Positions 21,852 to 30,830 are shown, counted from the first letter of the stretch. The stretch: DNA of 43,437 bases from DASQUK01 sp046723645 (GCA_046723645.1 JBKOUY010000108.1:1-43437); one strand, 5' to 3'. Notes: generated from the letters alone by a model not told the origin. Numbers and translations are program-made.

Positions 21852-24530
21852 TCAGGCCTCGGCCTCCGCATCGACGCCAGCCGAAGCCCCGCCCTCGCCC
21901 GAGCCGTCGCCATCGCCATCGCCATCGCCCGCGGCCTTGCCATCGCCGGCGGCCTTGCCATTGCCGGCGGCCCTGCCATCGCCCGCGGCGGGCGCCAGCA
22001 CCGCGAGCTCCTCCGGCGGCCGGCGGTCGAGCCACTCGCGGAACTGCCGCGACGTGAGCGGCGGGCAGACGATGAACCCCTGGGCGAGGTCGCAGCCCAT
22101 CGACGCGAGCAGGTCCCATCCCTCCCGGGACTCCACCCCCTCCGCCACCGTGACCAGCCCCAGGTCGCGGCCGAGCGCCAGCACCGAGCGGGCGATGGCG
22201 CGGTCGCTCTCGTCGACGGTCATCTTGGCGATGAACGACTTGTCGATCTTGATCTCGCCGATCGGCAGGCGCCGCAGGTGGGCCAGCGACGAGTAGCCCG
22301 TGCCGAAGTCGTCGCACGACAGGCACACACCCAGCTCTGCGAGCCCTCCGAGCACGTGGAGCGAGCGCTGCGACTCGCTCATGACCATGCTCTCGGTCAG
22401 CTCGAGGGTGAGCGACTCGGGAGGCACGCCGCTCTCCTCGACGGCGCGACTGACGTCGTCGACCAGGTGCAGGTCGAGCAGGTTGCGGGCTGACAGGTTC
22501 ACGGCCACGGACAGGTCGAGCCCCAGGTCGCGCCAGGAGCGGCACTGGGCGAGGGCCTTGCGCATGACCGTCATCGTCAGCGACCGGATGTCGCCGGTGT
22601 GCTCGGCGATGGTGATGAACTCGTCGGGCTTCACCCGCCCGAGGCGCGGGTGGTTCCAGCGCACCAGGGCCTCCGCGCCCCGCACGATGCTGGTCGCCAG
22701 CTCGACCTTGGGCTGGAAGCACACGTCGAGGTCGTCGCTCTCGAGCGCCTCCCGCAGGTCGGCACCCAACGCCAGGCGCCGCGGCGTGGCGGGGTCGTTC
22801 ACGGGGTCGTACATCTCCCAGCCGCTGCGGTGACGGCGGGCCGTGTCGGCGGCGATGTGGGCGCGCTGCATGAGCGAATGCCCGTCGATCGCCTGCTCGG
22901 GGTACACCGCCACGCCGACGTTGACGCCCAGCGCCAGCAGGACCCCCTCGGACTGGAACGGCGGATCGAACCCTGCGATCAGCAGGCGGGCCGCGTTGAC
23001 CACCTCTTCCGTGTCGGCGACGCCGGGGAGGACCACGGCGAACTGCTCGCTGCCCAGGCGCCCCAACGCGGCCGACTCCGGCAGCAGGCTCCGCATCCGG
23101 CCGCTGGCCTGGACGAGGAGGCCGTCGGCACTCTGGTGGCCGAAGGCGTCGACCACCTGGGTGAACGAGTCGAGATCGATCACGACTAGCCCGACCCGCC
23201 CGTGCTCGGCGTAGGCCTCCTGGAGCGCAAGGTCCAGCACGTCGCTGAGGTGGGCGTGGTTGGGCAGGCCGGTCAGCGGGTCGTGCAGCGCCTCGTGGGC
23301 CCGCTCGGCCGCCTCCAGCTCGAGCACCATGAACAGCAGGCCGTTCTCGATGGCCATCGACGCCTGGTCGGCCAGGTCCCCCAGCAGCCGCGTGTGGTTG
23401 TCCCCGAAGTGTGACGCCGCCTTGCGCCGGGCCTGCGTGACCACCAGCGCACCGAACACGGACCCGTTGGCCCTCGTGATCGGGGCGGCCAGGGCGGCCA
23501 CCCGTGTGCGCGACCGGAGCCACGCCGGGGAGAGCGGCCCCACCTCGAACCGTCGCGGCGTCCCGTCCGGGATGACCGCCCTCAGGTCGGCCTGGAGCTC
23601 CATCAGCGAGATGCACTCCTCGCCCCGGCCGCCGGTACCCAACGTGAACCGCCGGCCGGGATCGCCCGGGGCCACGGTCTCGATCAGCAGCACGGCGTCG
23701 TCGGCGTTGAGCAGTGAGCGGGCCCCGCCGAGCACGGATGATGCGATCTGGGACATGTCTATGGACCGCACGACCGTCTTGGTGAACTCGTGCAGCGCCT
23801 CCAGCCCTCGCCGTCGCTCGTAGAGCCGGGAGTACACCCGGTTGGACAGGATGCACGCGAGCACGATGGCGACGAGCAGCAGCTCGACCGAGGTGTGTTC
23901 CCAGAGGGCGAGCGCCAGGCCGATGCCGATGGCGGCGTTGAGGATGCCGGCGGGCAGGTCGCTCTTCGCCAGCACCAACATCCCACGCCAGCCCGGCAGG
24001 CTTCGGGTGACGGCCGCGATCAACCCCGCCAAGGCGACCAGCGCCACCACGTACGACGTCAGCAACGCCAGCGCCAGCGCCACGCCCCCGCGGGTGCTCA
24101 CCAGCTCGGCGTCGCCCAGGACGGCCCGCACCACGACGATCGCCCCGACGGTCTGCGCCAACTGGGCGCTGAGCTCGTACGCCGCCTCCGTGGGACGCCG
24201 CTGGCGCAGGACGAGCAGCAAGATGGCCACCCCCGCGAGGCGTGCGAACACCAGCGTGGTGGGCTCGGCGTAGATGAGACCCGCCGCCAAGGGCACCTCG
24301 GCAGCGGTGAAGCCGTACTGCTCGCCCTGGCGGCGCTCGACGCGCAACGCGAACGCCTCGCAGGCGGCGAAGGCCACGATCAGCCACAGCCAGCCGAGGT
24401 CGAGCGGCGCGTCGGCGATCCGGCCGTCCCCAGCGGCGGTCGCCATGAGCACCCCGCCGGCGACGGCGGTGAGCACGACGGCGACCACCACCATGGCGTT
24501 CTCACCACGACGGGTCCCGTCGACCGTCAC
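21852..24530 (-). CDS. membrane GAF-GGDEF-EAL protein, probable c-di-GMP phosphodiesterase
   Basis: 892-aa signalling protein. About seven or eight membrane helices (13-230) are followed by a GAF-type domain (about 250-400), a GGDEF domain (about 410-575) and an EAL domain (about 590-835). The GGDEF site reads GSEQF (493-497), so cyclase activity is probably lost. The EAL site looks complete: Glu620, Asn678, Glu710, Asp740-741, Lys761, Glu797/Glu800 and Gln817. The tail from about 850 is a Gly/Asp/Ala repeat. The GTG start has GGAGG 5 nt upstream. Confidence 0.9.
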   Translation of the reverse strand: MTVDGTRRGENAMVVVAVVLTAVAGGVLMATAAGDGRIADAPLDLGWLWLIVAFAACEAFALRVERRQGEQYGFTAAEVPLAAGLIYAEPTTLVFARLAGVAILLLVLRQRRPTEAAYELSAQLAQTVGAIVVVRAVLGDAELVSTRGGVALALALLTSYVVALVALAGLIAAVTRSLPGWRGMLVLAKSDLPAGILNAAIGIGLALALWEHTSVELLLVAIVLACILSNRVYSRLYERRRGLEALHEFTKTVVRSIDMSQIASSVLGGARSLLNADDAVLLIETVAPGDPGRRFTLGTGGRGEECISLMELQADLRAVIPDGTPRRFEVGPLSPAWLRSRTRVAALAAPITRANGSVFGALVVTQARRKAASHFGDNHTRLLGDLADQASMAIENGLLFMVLELEAAERAHEALHDPLTGLPNHAHLSDVLDLALQEAYAEHGRVGLVVIDLDSFTQVVDAFGHQSADGLLVQASGRMRSLLPESAALGRLGSEQFAVVLPGVADTEEVVNAARLLIAGFDPPFQSEGVLLALGVNVGVAVYPEQAIDGHSLMQRAHIAADTARRHRSGWEMYDPVNDPATPRRLALGADLREALESDDLDVCFQPKVELATSIVRGAEALVRWNHPRLGRVKPDEFITIAEHTGDIRSLTMTVMRKALAQCRSWRDLGLDLSVAVNLSARNLLDLHLVDDVSRAVEESGVPPESLTLELTESMVMSESQRSLHVLGGLAELGVCLSCDDFGTGYSSLAHLRRLPIGEIKIDKSFIAKMTVDESDRAIARSVLALGRDLGLVTVAEGVESREGWDLLASMGCDLAQGFIVCPPLTSRQFREWLDRRPPEELAVLAPAAGDGRAAGNGKAAGDGKAAGDGDGDGDGSGEGGASAGVDAEAEA
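21906..21984. repeat. short tandem repeats coding for Gly/Asp-rich tail
   Basis: Four copies of a 6-bp unit (GTCGCC/ATCGCC, 21906-21929) adjoin three near-identical 18-bp units (21931-21948, 21949-21966, 21967-21984). They code for the C-terminal AAGDGK/DGDG repeats of the GGDEF/EAL protein. Copy number is likely variable between strains. Confidence 0.75.
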
Positions 24531-24663
24531 CCTCGCCTCCCCGCTGCCGCTAGGCCCGCCCGGGCACGGTGCCCTACGGCGTGGGCGAGGTCAAGTTTTC
24601 GCAGGGAAATTCCGGCAGTCGCCCAGCCGGCCCCCAGGCGCCGTCCAGGCCTGGCGCACCTTC

Positions 24664-26022
24664 TCAGGCGCCCAGCGGCCGCTCCGGCGGGCCGAGCACC
24701 CGATCCAGGTAGGGGTTGGAAAAGCGGCCCTCCGGGTCGAGCCGGGCGCGGATGCGCTGGAAGTCGGCCCACCGGGGATAACGGGCGGCAAGCGTGTCCG
24801 CGCGCTGGAAGTGCAGCTTGCCCCAGTGGGGCCGGCCGCCGTAGCTGTCCATGATCCGCTCCACGCCCGTGAAATACGCGTCGTAGGGCGTGCCCCGGTA
24901 GACGTGCACCGCGATGTAGCCCGTCTCGCGGCCGTGCGCGGTCGACAGCGGGATGTCATCCGGGGCCACCACCCGCACCTCGACCGGGAAGCTGATCTGC
25001 ATGCCCATCTCGTCCACCAGCTTGCGGACCCGGCTCAGCGCCTCGGGCAGCGCCTCGCGCGGGATGCCGTACTCCATCTCCCAGAACCTGACCTTGCGGG
25101 GGCTCGTGAACACCCGGTCGGACCGGTCGACGTAGTCGATGCGGCCGGTGCTGGGGATGATCTTCGCCAGGCGGGGGATGAGCGACGGCCGCCACATTCC
25201 GGCCCGGCACAGCACCCCGAAGGCGTAGTTGTTGAGGGCCATGTCGTCGATCCACTCGCGCACGCGCGGGCGGGGCCGGGCCGGCTCGTCGGTGCGCCGG
25301 TTCCGCTTGGTCAGGGCCCAGCGGGTGTGCGGCACCCAATAGAACTCGTAGTGGTCGTTGGCGGCCACCAGCTCGTCGAGGTCGGCGAGCACGTCGTCCA
25401 CCGGGACCGGCTCCTCCACGGCGTGCAGCCGGAACGCCGGCACGCACTGGAGCGTCAGCGTCGAGACCAGGCCCAACGCCCCCAGCCCGACGCGGGCGGA
25501 GTCGAGGACGTCGGCATTCTCGGACTCCGTGCAGTCGAGGATCGACCCGTCTGCGGTCACCAGCCGCAGCCCGACGATCTGCGAGGACAGGTTGCGAAAG
25601 CGCAGGCCGGTCCCATGGGTCGCGGTCTGCGTGGCGCCGGAGACCGACTGCCGGTCGATGTCGCCCATGTTCTCGAGTGCGAGGCCCCGGGCGTCGAGCT
25701 CGTCGGACAACCGGTGGAGGGGGATCCCGGCCTCGACGGTGACGCGGCCGGTGGCCGCGTCGTGCCCGAGGACGCGCGTGTAGGCGCCGAGGTCGACAAG
25801 GACGCCGTCCGTGCACGCGATCGAGGTGAAGGAGTGGCCGGCGCCGACCGCCTTGACCCGCTGCCCGTTGGCCGCGGCATGCTTCACCAGGTCGACCAGC
25901 TCGCCCTCGGTCGCGGGGTGCCGGATCTCCGTCGGCGCGCACATCTGGTTGCGCCCCCAGTTGGTCCAGGTGGCCCGGGCTCGGGCGCGGCTGGTTGTTC
26001 GACTCGTGGCGGCGGCGCACAT
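24664..26022 (-). CDS. FAD-linked aldonolactone oxidase family protein
   Basis: 452-aa flavoprotein of the D-arabinono-1,4-lactone / L-gulono-1,4-lactone oxidase family. The FAD-binding segment VGAGHSF is at 59-65, its His being the usual site of covalent FAD attachment, and the C-terminal ALO domain carries HWGKLH (about 405). It probably oxidises a sugar lactone or alditol, with electrons to oxygen or a carrier. The start at 26022 follows a TAGCCT box by 7 nt. It is divergent from the metallopeptidase gene, 63 bp away. Confidence 0.88.
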   Translation of the reverse strand: MCAAATSRTTSRARARATWTNWGRNQMCAPTEIRHPATEGELVDLVKHAAANGQRVKAVGAGHSFTSIACTDGVLVDLGAYTRVLGHDAATGRVTVEAGIPLHRLSDELDARGLALENMGDIDRQSVSGATQTATHGTGLRFRNLSSQIVGLRLVTADGSILDCTESENADVLDSARVGLGALGLVSTLTLQCVPAFRLHAVEEPVPVDDVLADLDELVAANDHYEFYWVPHTRWALTKRNRRTDEPARPRPRVREWIDDMALNNYAFGVLCRAGMWRPSLIPRLAKIIPSTGRIDYVDRSDRVFTSPRKVRFWEMEYGIPREALPEALSRVRKLVDEMGMQISFPVEVRVVAPDDIPLSTAHGRETGYIAVHVYRGTPYDAYFTGVERIMDSYGGRPHWGKLHFQRADTLAARYPRWADFQRIRARLDPEGRFSNPYLDRVLGPPERPLGA

Positions 26023-26029
26023 GGCCGCC

Positions 26030-26035
26030 AGGCTA
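26030..26035 (-). promoter_or_regulatory. predicted -10 box, leaderless FAD oxidase gene
   Basis: Minus-strand TAGCCT is 7 nt before the ATG at 26022, without a Shine-Dalgarno sequence. Confidence 0.5.
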
Positions 26036-26085
26036 GAACGCGCAAATCGTGCTGGCGGCCCCCGCGGCAGGGTACGGATTGGCCC

Positions 26086-26943
26086 ATGAAATGGCGCCGT
26101 ACGACGAGCGAGCACGTCGACGATCTGCGGGGGCGAGGTGGAGGCCGCCGAGTGGGGGTTCCGCTGGCGGCGGGCGGCGGGCTGTTCGGGCTCATCGCCA
26201 TCCTCATCGCCCTCGTCGCGGGAGGGGGCGGCGGGCTGGGCAGCATGATCGATCAGCTTCCCGGGGCTGTGCCGGAGGCCTCGTCGTCCAACGAGGTCGC
26301 GAACGAGGCCCAGTCCGAGGACGCCCAGTTCGTCACCTTCCTGACCGAGGACACGCAGGCTATGTGGGCTTCCGAGTTCCAGCAGGCGGGGCGGCAGTAT
26401 CAGTACGCCCGTCTGAACATGTTCACGGGGCAGGTGAACACCGGGTGCGGTGCCGCGACGTCGGCGGTCGGGCCCTTCTACTGCCCGGCCGACGGCGAGG
26501 TCTACATCGACCTCGACTTCTTCCGCGAGCTGAGCGACCGGTTCGGCGCACCGGGTGACTTCGCGCAGGCCTACGTGATCGCCCACGAGATCGGTCACCA
26601 CGTGCAGAACCTCATGGGCATCAGCGACGAGGTGCGCCAACACCAGCAGACTGCCGGCTCGCAGGAAGAGGCGAACAAGTGGTCGGTGCGCCTGGAGCTA
26701 CAGGCCGACTGCCTGGCCGGCGTGTGGGCGCATTCGGTCTACGCGCGCGGCGACCTCGAGCCGGGCGACGTCGAGGAGGGCCTGGCTGCAGCCGAGGCGG
26801 TGGGCGACGACCGCATTCAGGAGCAGGCCGGCATGTCGGTCAACCCCGAGACCTGGACGCACGGCTCGTCGGCCGAACGTCAGGAGTGGTTCAACCGAGG
26901 CTTCGAGTCCGGCGAGAGCTCGGAGTGCGACACGTTCGGTTGA
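26086..26943 (+). CDS. neutral zinc metallopeptidase family protein (YpfJ-like)
   Basis: 285-aa membrane-anchored putative zinc metallopeptidase. The N-terminus MKWRR…VDDLRGRGGG is typical of the family. One helix (about 27-46) is followed by an extracytoplasmic domain with HEIGHH at 167-172 and a C-terminal Cys-containing end. The ATG at 26086 lies 7 nt after TACGGA, a near -10 box. Protease activity is presumed from HExxH only. It converges with etfA across two strong hairpins. Confidence 0.9.
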   Translation: MKWRRTTSEHVDDLRGRGGGRRVGVPLAAGGGLFGLIAILIALVAGGGGGLGSMIDQLPGAVPEASSSNEVANEAQSEDAQFVTFLTEDTQAMWASEFQQAGRQYQYARLNMFTGQVNTGCGAATSAVGPFYCPADGEVYIDLDFFRELSDRFGAPGDFAQAYVIAHEIGHHVQNLMGISDEVRQHQQTAGSQEEANKWSVRLELQADCLAGVWAHSVYARGDLEPGDVEEGLAAAEAVGDDRIQEQAGMSVNPETWTHGSSAERQEWFNRGFESGESSECDTFG

Positions 26944-26945
26944 CT

Positions 26946-27000
26946 TCGGTCCGCAACCGGAGGTTGCGAACCGAGACTTGGGCCGCCGCCCTACGGCGGC
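26946..27000. terminator. paired hairpins between convergent genes
   Basis: The first stem is TCGGT/ACCGA plus GCAACC-GGA-GGTTGC (26946-26974). The second is GCCGCCG-N5-CGGCGGC (26982-27000). They lie 3 nt after the metallopeptidase stop and 12 nt from the etfA stop, so they probably terminate both genes. Confidence 0.55.
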
Positions 27001-27012
27001 GTCGATCCTCGG

Positions 27013-27972
27013 TCAGCGTGCCTGGAGCGCTTCGAGGAGCTTCGGTAGGACCTTGTGGACGTCGCCGACGATGCCGAGGTCCGCCACCGAGAAGATCGGG
27101 GCCTCGGGGTCCTTGTTGATGGCGATGATGTTCTTCGAGCCCTTCATCCCCACCAGGTGCTGGGTGGCGCCCGAGATGCCGGCCGCGATGTAGACCGTCG
27201 GCTTCACGACCTTGCCCGTCTGGCCCACCTGGTAGCTGTACGGCACCCAGCCGGCGTCGACGATGGCGCGTGACGCGCCCGGCGCCGCCTTGAGCGCCTT
27301 TGCCAGCTGCTCGATCATCTCGTACTTGCCGGCCTCGCCGAGGCCACGCCCGCCCGACACGACGATGTCGGCCTCGTCGAGCTTCGGGCCGGTCGCCTCC
27401 TCGACATGGCGATTTTGCACCTTGGCCGTCCCGGGCTCGGTGACCTCGACGGTGACGACCTCGGCCGCCCCGCCGCCCGAGGACTCGGCCGTGAACGACT
27501 TGGGCCGGAACAGAGCGATGTAGGGGGCGCCGGCCGTGAAGCGGGTGCGCACGAGCTTGGTGCCGCCGAACACCGGCGTGGTCACGACCACGTCGTCGCC
27601 GTCGACGGCGACCTCGGTGTTGTTGGTCAGGACGGGCTTGTCGAGCGCCACCGACAGGCGGCCGGCGACGTCGCGGCCGTCGTAGGTGGTGCCGATCATG
27701 ATCAGGTCGGGGCCGTTGCCGTCGGCCACCTGCTTGCCGATTGCCGACGCCACCGGCTGGCCGGGCAAGCTGCCCGCCAGGTCGCCCGTGGCATAGACCT
27801 TGCTGGCGCCGTAGGCGCCGAGGGCCTCCGCGATGGCATCGGCGTCGCCGCCGCCGTACACGGCCTCGACTGTGTCGCCGAGCTCACGGGCCTTGGTGAG
27901 CATCTCGAGCGTGATGGGCGCGACCTTGCCGTCCGCGGCCTCGGCGAGGACCCAGATGCGGTTCAGAGCCAT
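27013..27972 (-). CDS. etfA: electron transfer flavoprotein alpha subunit
   Basis: 319-aa EtfA/FixB subunit. With EtfB it takes electrons from acyl-CoA and other dehydrogenases and passes them to the respiratory chain through an ETF dehydrogenase. The C-terminal FAD domain is intact: SGGRGLG, VGQTGKVVKP, GISGATQHLVGM and the final IVGD. GGAGA lies 11 nt before the ATG. It is the second gene of an etfBA operon, 63 bp after etfB. Confidence 0.96.
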   Translation of the reverse strand: MALNRIWVLAEAADGKVAPITLEMLTKARELGDTVEAVYGGGDADAIAEALGAYGASKVYATGDLAGSLPGQPVASAIGKQVADGNGPDLIMIGTTYDGRDVAGRLSVALDKPVLTNNTEVAVDGDDVVVTTPVFGGTKLVRTRFTAGAPYIALFRPKSFTAESSGGGAAEVVTVEVTEPGTAKVQNRHVEEATGPKLDEADIVVSGGRGLGEAGKYEMIEQLAKALKAAPGASRAIVDAGWVPYSYQVGQTGKVVKPTVYIAAGISGATQHLVGMKGSKNIIAINKDPEAPIFSVADLGIVGDVHKVLPKLLEALQAR

Positions 27973-28035
27973 TGCGTCAGTCGTCTCCTACGTGTCGATT
28001 CGCGGCGGGGCCAGGACTGGCGGGCGCTCACGCCG

Positions 28036-28812
28036 CTAGATGACCTTGAGGTTCTCGAGGAAGGCGATGACCTTGGCGTAGCCCTCGCCGTCGTCCTCGA
28101 CGATCTCGCCGGCCTCGCGGGTCGGCGCCTCGTCGACGGCCATGATCTCCTGGCCGGCGCCGGCCCATCCGACCGACCCCGGGTCGATGCCCAGGTCGCC
28201 GAGGGTGAGCTGATCCACCGGCTTGGACTTGGCGGCCATGATCCCCTTGAAGCTCGGGTAGCGGGGCTCCACGACCCCGGCGGTCACGGACACGACGGCG
28301 GGCAGCGGAGCCTCGACCTCGTCGTAGCCGAGCTCGGTCTGGCGCTGGACCTTGACGGTGCCGTCGGCCACCTCGACGTGCTTGGCGAAGGTGACGGACG
28401 GCCGCCCCAGAAGGGCGGCCACCTGCTCGGGGATCGTGCCGGTGTAGCCGTCGGTCGACTCGGTGGCGGTCAGGACGAGATCGGCATCGGCCCGCTCGAT
28501 CGCCTTCGCCAGCACCTTCGCCGTGTCGAGGGCACCGGCGCCCGACAGTGCCTCGTCGGAGACCAGGATCGCCTTGGCGGCGCCCATGGCCAGCGCGGTC
28601 CGCAGCCCCGAGGTCTCGCCGTTGGGGGTCATCGAGACCAGCGTGACTTCGCCGCCGCCCGACGCATCAGCCAGCTGGAGTCCCATCTCGACGCCATAGC
28701 TGTCGGACTCGTCGAGGATCAGCTTGCCGCTGCGGTCGAGCGTGTTGTCGGCCTCGAGCTTCCCGGGCTCTGCGGGGTCCGGGATCTGCTTCACGCACAC
28801 GACCACGTTCAT
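28036..28812 (-). CDS. etfB: electron transfer flavoprotein beta subunit
   Basis: 258-aa EtfB/FixA subunit, normal length. It starts MNVVVCVKQIPDP, and the AMP-binding region contains the segment TESTDGYTGTIPEQVA typical of the family. It forms a heterodimer with EtfA and docks with the dehydrogenase partners. There is no good Shine-Dalgarno sequence. It is divergent from the lipid kinase gene, with 77 bp between the start codons. Confidence 0.96.
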   Translation of the reverse strand: MNVVVCVKQIPDPAEPGKLEADNTLDRSGKLILDESDSYGVEMGLQLADASGGGEVTLVSMTPNGETSGLRTALAMGAAKAILVSDEALSGAGALDTAKVLAKAIERADADLVLTATESTDGYTGTIPEQVAALLGRPSVTFAKHVEVADGTVKVQRQTELGYDEVEAPLPAVVSVTAGVVEPRYPSFKGIMAAKSKPVDQLTLGDLGIDPGSVGWAGAGQEIMAVDEAPTREAGEIVEDDGEGYAKVIAFLENLKVI

Positions 28813-28889
28813 GACCAGCCATGCTGCCCGCCGTTTCGCGGGCCGACCAAATCGCCCCAGGCGCCCCGGCGGGTAGTTTCCGGGCCGAC

Positions 28890-29804
28890 ATGCGGCTGCT
28901 CCTCCTGGTCAACGAGTCGGCGTCGTCGGTGACGCCGCGCAGCCGCGTGGTGATCCAGAAGGCCCTCGCGGCGGACCACGACGTCACCCTGGCCGAGACC
29001 AGCCGCCGCGGCCACGCCACCCGCCTTGCGCAGGGCGCGGCCGCCAACGGCGTCGAGGTCGTGGTCGTGCTGGGCGGGGACGGCACGCTCAACGAGGCTG
29101 CCAACGGGCTGGCCCGCACCGCCTGTGCCCTGGCACCCCTGCCGGGGGGCTCGACCAACGTGTTCGCCCGCACCATCGGCCTGCCCAACGACCCGATCGA
29201 GGCCACGGGCGTGCTGCTCGACGCGTTGGCGCGGCGCTCGATCCGGCGGGTGGGCCTGGGGTCGGTGAACGGCCGCTACTTCCTGTTCCACACCGGCGTG
29301 GGGTTCGACGCCGCCGTGGTGGAGCAGGTCGAGCGCCGCGCCGAGCTCAAGCGGTACGTGGGACATCCGCTGTTCGTGTTCGCCGGATTCGACACGTGGA
29401 TCCGCCATTACGACCGCAGCCGCCCCCGTTTCGCGGTCCACCACGCCGACGGCACGGTGATCGACGACGCCTACCTGACCATCGTCCTCAACACCAACCC
29501 CTACACGTACTTCGGCAACCGGCCGCTGGAACTGGCGCCCGAGGCCACGCTCGACCGGGGACTGGCGTCGGTCACGCTGCGGACCATGGCGTTCGCCCGG
29601 ACGATGCGCATCATCGCCTCGGCGCTGGGCAGCGGCACCCTGCTGCGGCGGAGCCGCTGGGTCGACCATCGAACCGACCTGGCCGCGCTGAGCGTGCGGG
29701 CCTACGGGCCGGTCCCCTACCAGGTCGACGGCGACCACCTCGGCGACACCGAGCGCCTCGACTTTCGCCACGAGCCCGAGGTGCTGGACCTGGTCCTGCC
29801 CTGA
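28890..29804 (+). CDS. diacylglycerol/sphingosine kinase family protein
   Basis: 304-aa lipid kinase of the DAGK-catalytic family. The ATP-binding signature GGDGTLNE is at 62-69 and LPGGSTNVFART follows near 84-95; the C-terminal beta-sandwich is present. It probably phosphorylates a membrane lipid such as diacylglycerol, perhaps in phosphatidylinositol-type lipid metabolism (inference). ATG 28890 is chosen because the fold begins there; TAGTTT is 10 nt upstream. A large inverted repeat starts right after the stop. Confidence 0.9.
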   Translation: MRLLLLVNESASSVTPRSRVVIQKALAADHDVTLAETSRRGHATRLAQGAAANGVEVVVVLGGDGTLNEAANGLARTACALAPLPGGSTNVFARTIGLPNDPIEATGVLLDALARRSIRRVGLGSVNGRYFLFHTGVGFDAAVVEQVERRAELKRYVGHPLFVFAGFDTWIRHYDRSRPRFAVHHADGTVIDDAYLTIVLNTNPYTYFGNRPLELAPEATLDRGLASVTLRTMAFARTMRIIASALGSGTLLRRSRWVDHRTDLAALSVRAYGPVPYQVDGDHLGDTERLDFRHEPEVLDLVLP

Positions 29805-29876
29805 CCCGAGGCAATGGCGAACGGTGGGTCGGGCCGAGGCGATGCCGCACGGGTCACCGTTCTTCAGCGCCTCGGG
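29805..29876. terminator. nested inverted repeat between convergent genes
   Basis: The outer arms CCCGAGGC (29805-29812) and GCCTCGGG (29869-29876) and the inner arms GAACGGTG (29819-29826) and CACCGTTC (29855-29862) are all perfect, with a symmetric 6-nt internal loop. It begins directly after the kinase stop and ends 33 bp before the GDPD stop. It is a probable bidirectional terminator or a structured element. Confidence 0.5.
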
Positions 29877-29909
29877 CTGGGCCGTGCGTTCACTACTACC
29901 TCGGCTGTC

Positions 29910-30623
29910 CTAGTGCCCGGGCCCCCGGCCGAGCGCCGCCAGCGCCACGTCGGGCACGTCGGTGACGATGCCGTCGACGCCCGCCTCCCCCGCCAGCCAG
30001 CGGATCCGGTCGGGCTCGTTGCAGGTCCAGACGTTGACCGCCAGCTCCTCGTCGTGGGCGCGCTCCACGAGCTCCCGGGTCACGAGGGCGTGGTGCGGGT
30101 GGAGCGCCCGGTGCCCGTGGTCCACCGCCTCGGCGATGACCTGGGCGCCGCCGTCGGGCCCCACGATGCCGACCAGCCACGCGGTGACGAGGTCCGGCGC
30201 CAGCTCGCGCACGCGGTCGACCGTGGGCAGGTGGAAGCACGACACGACGTAGCGCTCGCGCTCGGCAGATGGGCGCGCCGTCAGCGCCTCGACGACGTGG
30301 TCGACCATGGCCAGGGACTCGTCGAAGTCGGCGTCGAGCGGCCAGTTCTTGACCTCGACGTTGACGAGCTTGAGCCCCGCGCAGGCGTCGAGCACCGGCG
30401 GCAGCGTCGCGATCCCGGCGGGCAGCTCGCCCGCCGCCAGGTCCAGCAGCCTCCGGCCGTCGCTCAGCGTCGGGTCGTGGTGGACGGCCAAGGCACCGTC
30501 CGCGGTGCGGCGCACATCAAGCTCGACGCCATCGGCACCGACCTCCCGCGCCATCCTGAACGCCTCCAGCGAGTTCTCCGGCGCCAAGCCGGCGGCCCCC
30601 TTGTGCCCGATCACCAGCGTCAC
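29910..30623 (-). CDS. glycerophosphodiester phosphodiesterase
   Basis: 237-aa GDPD TIM-barrel enzyme that splits glycerophosphodiesters into glycerol-3-phosphate and an alcohol. Catalytic and metal motifs are GHKG…PENSLEAF (about 6-23), ELDVRRTADG and VHHDPTL. The GTG start at 30623 begins directly at the barrel, so there is no signal peptide and the enzyme is cytoplasmic. GAGAGG lies about 10 nt upstream. It is divergent from whiB1. Confidence 0.92.
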   Translation of the reverse strand: MTLVIGHKGAAGLAPENSLEAFRMAREVGADGVELDVRRTADGALAVHHDPTLSDGRRLLDLAAGELPAGIATLPPVLDACAGLKLVNVEVKNWPLDADFDESLAMVDHVVEALTARPSAERERYVVSCFHLPTVDRVRELAPDLVTAWLVGIVGPDGGAQVIAEAVDHGHRALHPHHALVTRELVERAHDEELAVNVWTCNEPDRIRWLAGEAGVDGIVTDVPDVALAALGRGPGH

Positions 30624-30664
30624 GAATGTGGCACCTCTCGCTGCGGGTTCGCCGACCGGCCTCG

Positions 30665-30704
30665 TTTCCCGCCGCACGCACCGATCTTTCGCGGCAGAAA
30701 AAAG
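30665..30704. repeat. possible diverged third copy of the palindromic repeat
   Basis: TTTCCCGCCGC and GCGGCAGAAA form a bulged stem. The right side (ACCGATC-N3-CGCGGCAGAAAAA) resembles the right side of the copy at 18672-18719 (ACCAATCC-CGCGGCAAGAAAA). The left half is much less alike, so chance or an unrelated hairpin is possible. Confidence 0.3.
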
Positions 30705-30707
30705 TCC

Positions 30708-30736
30708 TTGCCCGCCAAGACAACTCCCAGTATCGT
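30708..30736 (+). promoter_or_regulatory. predicted whiB1 promoter
   Basis: TTGCCC (30708-30713) and TATCGT (30731-30736) are exactly 17 bp apart. This gives a leader of about 90 nt before the GTG of whiB1. Confidence 0.5.
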
Positions 30737-30781
30737 TTCGCCGTCGCAGCCACACGCACGCCGTTGCGTATCGCGGTGGCA

Positions 30782-30797
30782 TGTGAAACTCGTCACA
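30782..30797. promoter_or_regulatory. CRP-type binding site upstream of whiB1
   Basis: TGTGA-AACTCG-TCACA matches the CRP/FNR-family consensus TGTGA-N6-TCACA perfectly. It ends 33 nt before the whiB1 start. In Mycobacterium tuberculosis the CRP homologue Rv3676 is known to regulate whiB1. If the predicted promoter at 30708-30736 is right, the site lies downstream of the transcription start. Confidence 0.55.
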
Positions 30798-30830
30798 ATC
30801 TCGGTGACCCGAATCCGCCGTGGAGGTCCC

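Noticed and set aside
21906..21984. CRISPR-like array
   Set aside because: The units are adjacent 6-bp and 18-bp coding repeats without spacers, so they are tandem repeats of a protein tail.
21841..24387. An 848-codon open frame in another frame of the GGDEF/EAL gene
   Set aside because: Its Arg/Gly/Ala/Pro-rich composition and lack of domains mark it as a shadow of the real gene at 21852-24530.
24274..26085. Plus-strand open frame upstream of the zinc metallopeptidase start
   Set aside because: It is antisense to the FAD oxidase gene. The metallopeptidase begins at MKWRR (26086), and the upstream part has no family features.
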